A stretch of DNA of 64,000 nt, taken from Cichorium intybus. Its lineage: Eukaryota; Streptophyta; Magnoliopsida; Asterales; Asteraceae. Shown in pieces: positions 59,194 to 64,000 of the stretch; within the stretch, counting starts at the first letter, position 1, and each line of letters begins with the position of its first letter. The translations under genes were made by a program, and so were the position numbers. The stretch lies in NCBI GenBank assembly GCA_023525715.1, contig CM042016.1:82790882-82854881 (forward strand). The letters are read 5' to 3'. The notes under the pieces were generated by a model. That model searched no databases, was not told where the DNA came from, and was given only the letters and a program-made list of their open reading frames with translations.

Positions 59194-59958
59194 TGATGGG
59201 TTTTATGCAAACAATGAGCTTAAAATCTTAAGTTCACATGCACCCTAATAAAGGATCTATGTTTTCTCAATTGAATCTATAACTAAGAACATAAGGTTTA
59301 TAATTAAAATTATATTCTAAAAACAATTTAGAATTTCATACCTTCAAGGCTTGGAAGCTAGCACCACAAGTGTCGTGCCTCTAATGGCTCACACCCAGAA
59401 CCAAGCAAGCAAGAAAAACAATAGAGAAGAATGGAGGAATCCCTTAGAATGGCATGGAATATTGGGTGGGGAGGGCCTCTATTTATAGTCTCAAGGTGAT
59501 AAGTAATAAGGAGTATAACTGCCTTATTTAAGATCCTGATATGATAAGGCTTTTATCATATAACTGAATCTACTTATCACTGCCATAACAGAGCTTGTAT
59601 CCATATGGGGATTTCGAATTCCTTAAGGTCTAAGCCTTAGAATTCGTCCAACCCATAATACAAACCCTAATTGTCCATTGCTCAACTATTGAACAATTAC
59701 AATTCAGCCCCTGCACTTTTAATTAATCCAATTAATCCCAAAATTAATTCTAAATTAATTTCTGACTAATCATTAATTAAATATTATGATTTCTAATTAA
59801 TATATTATTCTCATAATATATTAACAAATCATATTTCTCTCTCTCTTTAAGTTATCTTGTCCTCTGCTAGGTTTTAGGGGCAACCCAAAAGGAATGTGCT
59901 GCTATCAATTCAAGTATATTTCTTAATTATAGTCATGGCTTAGACACCTAATCTAACA
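59194..59958 (-). repeat. Element G 3' LTR
   Basis: The 765-bp LTR starts TGATGGGTTTTATGC and ends TCTAACA. It is alignable with the element D LTR at both ends and over the AT-rich part near 59720-59850, but is diverged, so it is a related family. Confidence 0.82.
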
Positions 59959-60850
59959 GTTGGATAAGTCTGTGACTATAATTCAATATAACTTCTAAAT
60001 TGACCAGCAAATTGTAGCTTCCAAAAGCACGCTGCCGAACTCTAACCTAGTCAGTTCTATGTCCTAAGATAAGTGATCATATGATCCTCTGTTCTACTAG
60101 ATATCATTCGGACTTGAGACATGCATTAGAATCAATCTCAGTCCGATACTATGTTTCTCGGTTCCATGATTTTGTGATGATATAGGACTTCTAATTGAAC
60201 ACATCAATTCAGTCCTGGCTAGGCCTAGCACTTATAAGTCAATGACCAAATCACCGAGGGGCCATATATCGCTTTTCCCGTCAGGGCAAAAGGAAGGAAT
60301 AAACTTTGACTCATATGCTTGTGTCTTTTACTCATCAAATCATGCACAACAATACATTTTATAACACCGAGTTACTAATGCGTTTACGCATTATCAATGC
60401 ACAACCGACTTGTAAATTTCAACTCATATGTCTCTGCTTCAATACCATAAGATATTATCGTCTCAGAATTACTCGTGATATAATCCATGAACTAATTCTC
60501 TAAGCGTAGGTTTGTCTAATATTCAAATCTCCATTTCTAAGTACTCATGAATATTATAGCAATACCATTGCTATGTCTAACTCCTTAGACAATCTGCAAT
60601 TCAATTCATGGCAGTCTTAATTCAATACTTACTTCCAAAAGTATGAGCGACTGTGGACTTTTGAATAATCAAATTATTCGGGAAATAAAACATGCAAAAG
60701 CAAAACATAAAGATCTGACTGGCAGCTACTCCTGCTAATTACCAAGTCTCCACGAGGTAATCACCAAGTCAGATTCATTATAATATTGTTATATTTGTTT
60801 CTTGGTTTCTATTAAACTTTCAATTAAGATTTATATGTCTATATGACTTT
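59959..60850 (-). other. Element G 3' untranslated stretch
   Basis: It matches 23041-23884 of element D in many blocks. The PPT bases between gt and tggataag are missing compared with D. Confidence 0.7.
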
Positions 60851-63800
60851 TACTCTATCCATGTATGCAAAATGTCTTACATTGATAAACATTATTTGCA
60901 GATAATCTGATCGGACACTTTTTTGATGATTTCTCAATTTGTCAGCTTGTCTTTCTCTCTCCTAATTCCATTCTGGAAATGGTGTTGTGTACTCTGACTT
61001 CTCATGGTTTTCGGGATCTTTAGTCCAGATGACTGCACCCTATTACGTTTTCAAGGTGTTATGATGTGCCGGTGAACTACACGTGCTTCCTCAATATATC
61101 AATGAAACTCTTTAGCACCACATAATGATGTACATAATTATAGATTTGAAACTCCTTTCAAATTATTATTACATTCACCCCAATCATTTCTCAATGATTT
61201 CTCACGTGTGTTCAAAAAATCCGTCCAGTATACTCAGTCAGGTTGTATCCTGAATCTAACTTACCATGCTCTAAGCATTAAGTCATCAGGATAAGATAAT
61301 GACACTTATGACTGATCTAATTTCTGGAAGCTCATGGGATCAGATCTATACTTTTCTGAACCTTTTCAGAATCTGAGGATTATTTATAATCCATGTGTCA
61401 TGACTTTCGAAGACTCTTTCCCATGTATCTTGAATCTTAACAAGATCATACTCATAATGGCTAGGTTTATACTGACGATTTCATCTATCTGATAGATGTT
61501 TGTAACTACGTGAGTATCTTGTATCTCCTTTAGATCATGCCAGTTCATCACACTTTGTAATGACATCTATCTGATAGATGCTTGTGACCACTTGAGTATG
61601 TTGTATATGTTCTAGACTTTTCATAGTGAATCATCTCTTAATGCCAAGTCATTACACTTTGTAATGATAAGAGATGTTTCCTAGAAATGGTATGTAACTA
61701 ACATACATTGATTGACAGATCACAACGACACTCCCACTGGCTTTGACACGGTTATAGGACTCTTTTAGACAGTCATAAAATCCAAACCTTTCTGACATGA
61801 TTAGAGGACTCCTTTAGGCTTATTCACAAAATCCAAACATTTGGCAAATTAGAGAATCCAAATATCCTCTCTTCAGAGGTGCCCGTGAGATGAATCTTAG
61901 GGCTTTGTACCTTTCTGTATCTGCATGCTCTTGATGAGTCCCTATTAGTGTGCCGATAAACCGCACACACTCTACTAACGACTCACAAAGTGCATTTACA
62001 GCAAACAATATCCTTTCAGATTTGTTTCAGTTCTATTGAGAGCGTTTCTTTCAAAATCAATCATATGACTCTAAGTTTCGCTTCACTCAACTCATTCTTG
62101 CTCAAAATATAGGTACAATTCTATCTATGTTGTTATCCTTTGATGATTCAATTACTCCAACTGGTTCTTAGGCCAGGTGTAAAATCAGTCAAATTATCAC
62201 ATAGATCGAGTCTTGCCCTTAGGTTCTCTTATTTGGTAGCAATCGGGCTCACCATTGCTTCCAAGTAGTAGGATTTCTTATCTGTACCAACCTAGTGTTT
62301 TACCACTAATCGATATGTCACCCAGATCATAACACTTTATGATGGTGACTTATACTACTGGTCTGCAAAGAGAAGGGTATGTCAGGTTTAACGAGAATCC
62401 GATCCCTGGTCAAATCTTAATGGTGACTAGAGGTTCTTTCATTTGGCTGATCCTTGAACTCCTTTAGGATCTCTCTTGCTCCACTATTTCCTTATAATGT
62501 GAGTCCTTTCTAAAAGAACTCTTCTTTCATAAGTACTTGTGGCAAGACCAATGAAGTGACATGCTGATCAGGTTCAGGCCAGTCATGAGGTTCGGACGAA
62601 CGCTACATGACCCTGGACGCTCTATGTACAAGTGGGGTAAACCCATCTTTACACTTTAGATGGTGTCTGTGTAACCTACTAAGTCTAAGATGTGGTTGGA
62701 ATATGGTTTTGTGGTCTGACTGGTTGAACATTTAGTTTTTCGAAATTTATTGGAAGTGTATCTAATACATCAAGGATCGAACTCTTTCGACCAATGCTCA
62801 ATCTTCTTCCCCAAGACACATTATAACTATTAATGTTCTTGGAAGAGGATGAACTGTGAAATATTTTCTCAGTTTATGCTTTTTACTCAGACTATGTTAA
62901 TCTTCATACTTCCTTTTAAGTCCCTGAACAGTTCAGGGTTTCAATTAATCACTTATTCTGATAAGTGAAGTCATATTTGTCATACTGATTGGCAAATATT
63001 ATGAAGTATAATTAATTGTGGCAGATTCGAGCAATTCACTAATGTGTCAATTGCTTATGATCTTAATGTCTTTTACCTCTCTATCTAAATATATGACTTT
63101 GTTAATCTGTTCAAGATATGCATTCTTCGTTTGACTCTAAGTCAAACGATTCTAAAATCCTTTCCATTAGATCTTTGGGTGATACATTTCTTGCAACAAT
63201 TAAGACTATTAAGAACTCACTTCATCATGTGACTCCAAGTCAAATGATTCCAAAGTCCTGTCCACCTTGATCTTTGGTTGAAGCAATTCTTATTAAAATT
63301 TAACAATCATAAAAACACAATTCATGAATCCAATACACTTTAGATGCATCAACATTCAAGTTATTACCATTAATGCTATTAACACATTAATGTAACATTG
63401 CAAGGATAATTTAAACAACCATAAAATAAAACTTTTATTAAATCATAATTATCCTTACACAATGTAATATATGAAAAACAATGTGATACGCATCTACTAG
63501 TTAATAACAAAATCAAGATATCTAACTAAACTTCAAAACTGCACGAGCTGGTGATCCAATCTGAATATGCTCCTATGCTTCAATGTCCTGCATCCTACCG
63601 AGTCCCTACATACAGAGCAAATATGACAATCACATTTTGTATCAAGGAATTAAGGATCAGGAGTTTTGAGTTTTAGATATATCTGAGTTGCCATACGATT
63701 TAGCTTTGGAGCATCTTCCAATCTTTCTGTGACTGTATCCTACCCTATGGATTCCTAGTTAGAGACATCTCAGAACCGGTCCAGACGATCTAGATCATTT

Positions 63801-64000
63801 ATTGATGTGTCTCATCTCTAGACTCAATCCCAAAGTAGCTGGCTTAGTGGAACTATGCATCTCTATGAACGACTCGTATAGAGTCAACATCGAATGCATT
63901 TCCATGATAGTCTTGTCCTGTTTTCCTTTCTTGTACATATGGATGAACAGATCATACTGGCTAGTCAGCGAGTCGAGTTAATGCTCAACTCCCGATTAAT
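60851..64000 (-). pseudogene. Element G gag-pol remnant
   Basis: Position and block matches to element C (14091-17500) show a copia pol: the RT region is near 61240-61800, the integrase tail near 62200-62480, the core near 62550-63000, the GAG-pre-integrase near 63100-63300 (with a local duplication), and the protease near 63590-63660, with the gag end beyond. No catalytic motif is intact. It is the most decayed copia element here. Confidence 0.65.

Larger units (their letters stand above)
59194..64000 (-). mobile_element. Ty1/copia element G, partial, runs off the window
   Basis: The 3' LTR at 59194-59958 is followed by a body with the element order seen in C and D: 3' untranslated region, RNase H, RT, integrase, then protease and gag towards 64000. 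Only scattered blocks remain and no frame is long. The 5' LTR lies outside the window. Confidence 0.78.

Overview
The window is AT-rich, repeat-saturated plant nuclear DNA, almost certainly from a eudicot. The evidence is Ty1/copia and Ty3/gypsy LTR retrotransposons whose primer-binding sites (PBS) match the 3' end of plant initiator tRNA-Met, a plant-type hAT transposon, a TRIM element and long TA microsatellites. I see no intact host gene and no rRNA, tRNA or CRISPR. The species cannot be fixed from this stretch. Letters A to H below are my own labels.

Layout: positions 1 to 55338 are one copia element (B, minus strand) taken apart by later insertions. Going in from the outside: element A (50-8078) sits in the 3' LTR of B; a solo gypsy LTR (10082-11178) sits in its RT; copia element C (12509-49395) sits in its integrase; and a gag-only gypsy element H (49488-53272) lies close by. 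C itself carries a 3.3 kb solo LTR (18032-21306), copia element D (22263-45966) and a deleted hAT transposon (46024-48596), all in its 5' leader. D carries gypsy element E (27464-43478, plus strand) in its gag, and E carries gypsy chromovirus-like element F (30971-38712, plus strand) in its pol. The deepest path is B > C > D > E > F. Target-site duplications (TSDs) support most joints: exact for A, D's insert E, F, the 3.3 kb solo LTR and the hAT; 4 of 5 bases for C, D, H and the 1.1 kb solo LTR. Where an element is split, its domain order resumes across the insert.

Coding content is mostly decayed gag-pol. F is the best preserved: one in-frame stop and about three single-base frameshifts. 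D is next, with a 451-codon open stretch over RT. E has near-identical LTRs but no gag and a badly decayed pol, and H has gag but no pol, so both look like elements mobilised in trans. Each LTR of E is a composite carrying an open copy of a chromodomain-type pol tail plus an internal polypurine tract (PPT) and a second LTR start.

Right of B (55339-64000) there is a possible signal-peptide exon cut by a gypsy-like LTR start, two TA microsatellites, an inverted fragment of a copia leader, a TRIM element (57532-57923), unclassified DNA, and the 3' LTR and decayed body of another copia element (G, from 59194 past the window end).
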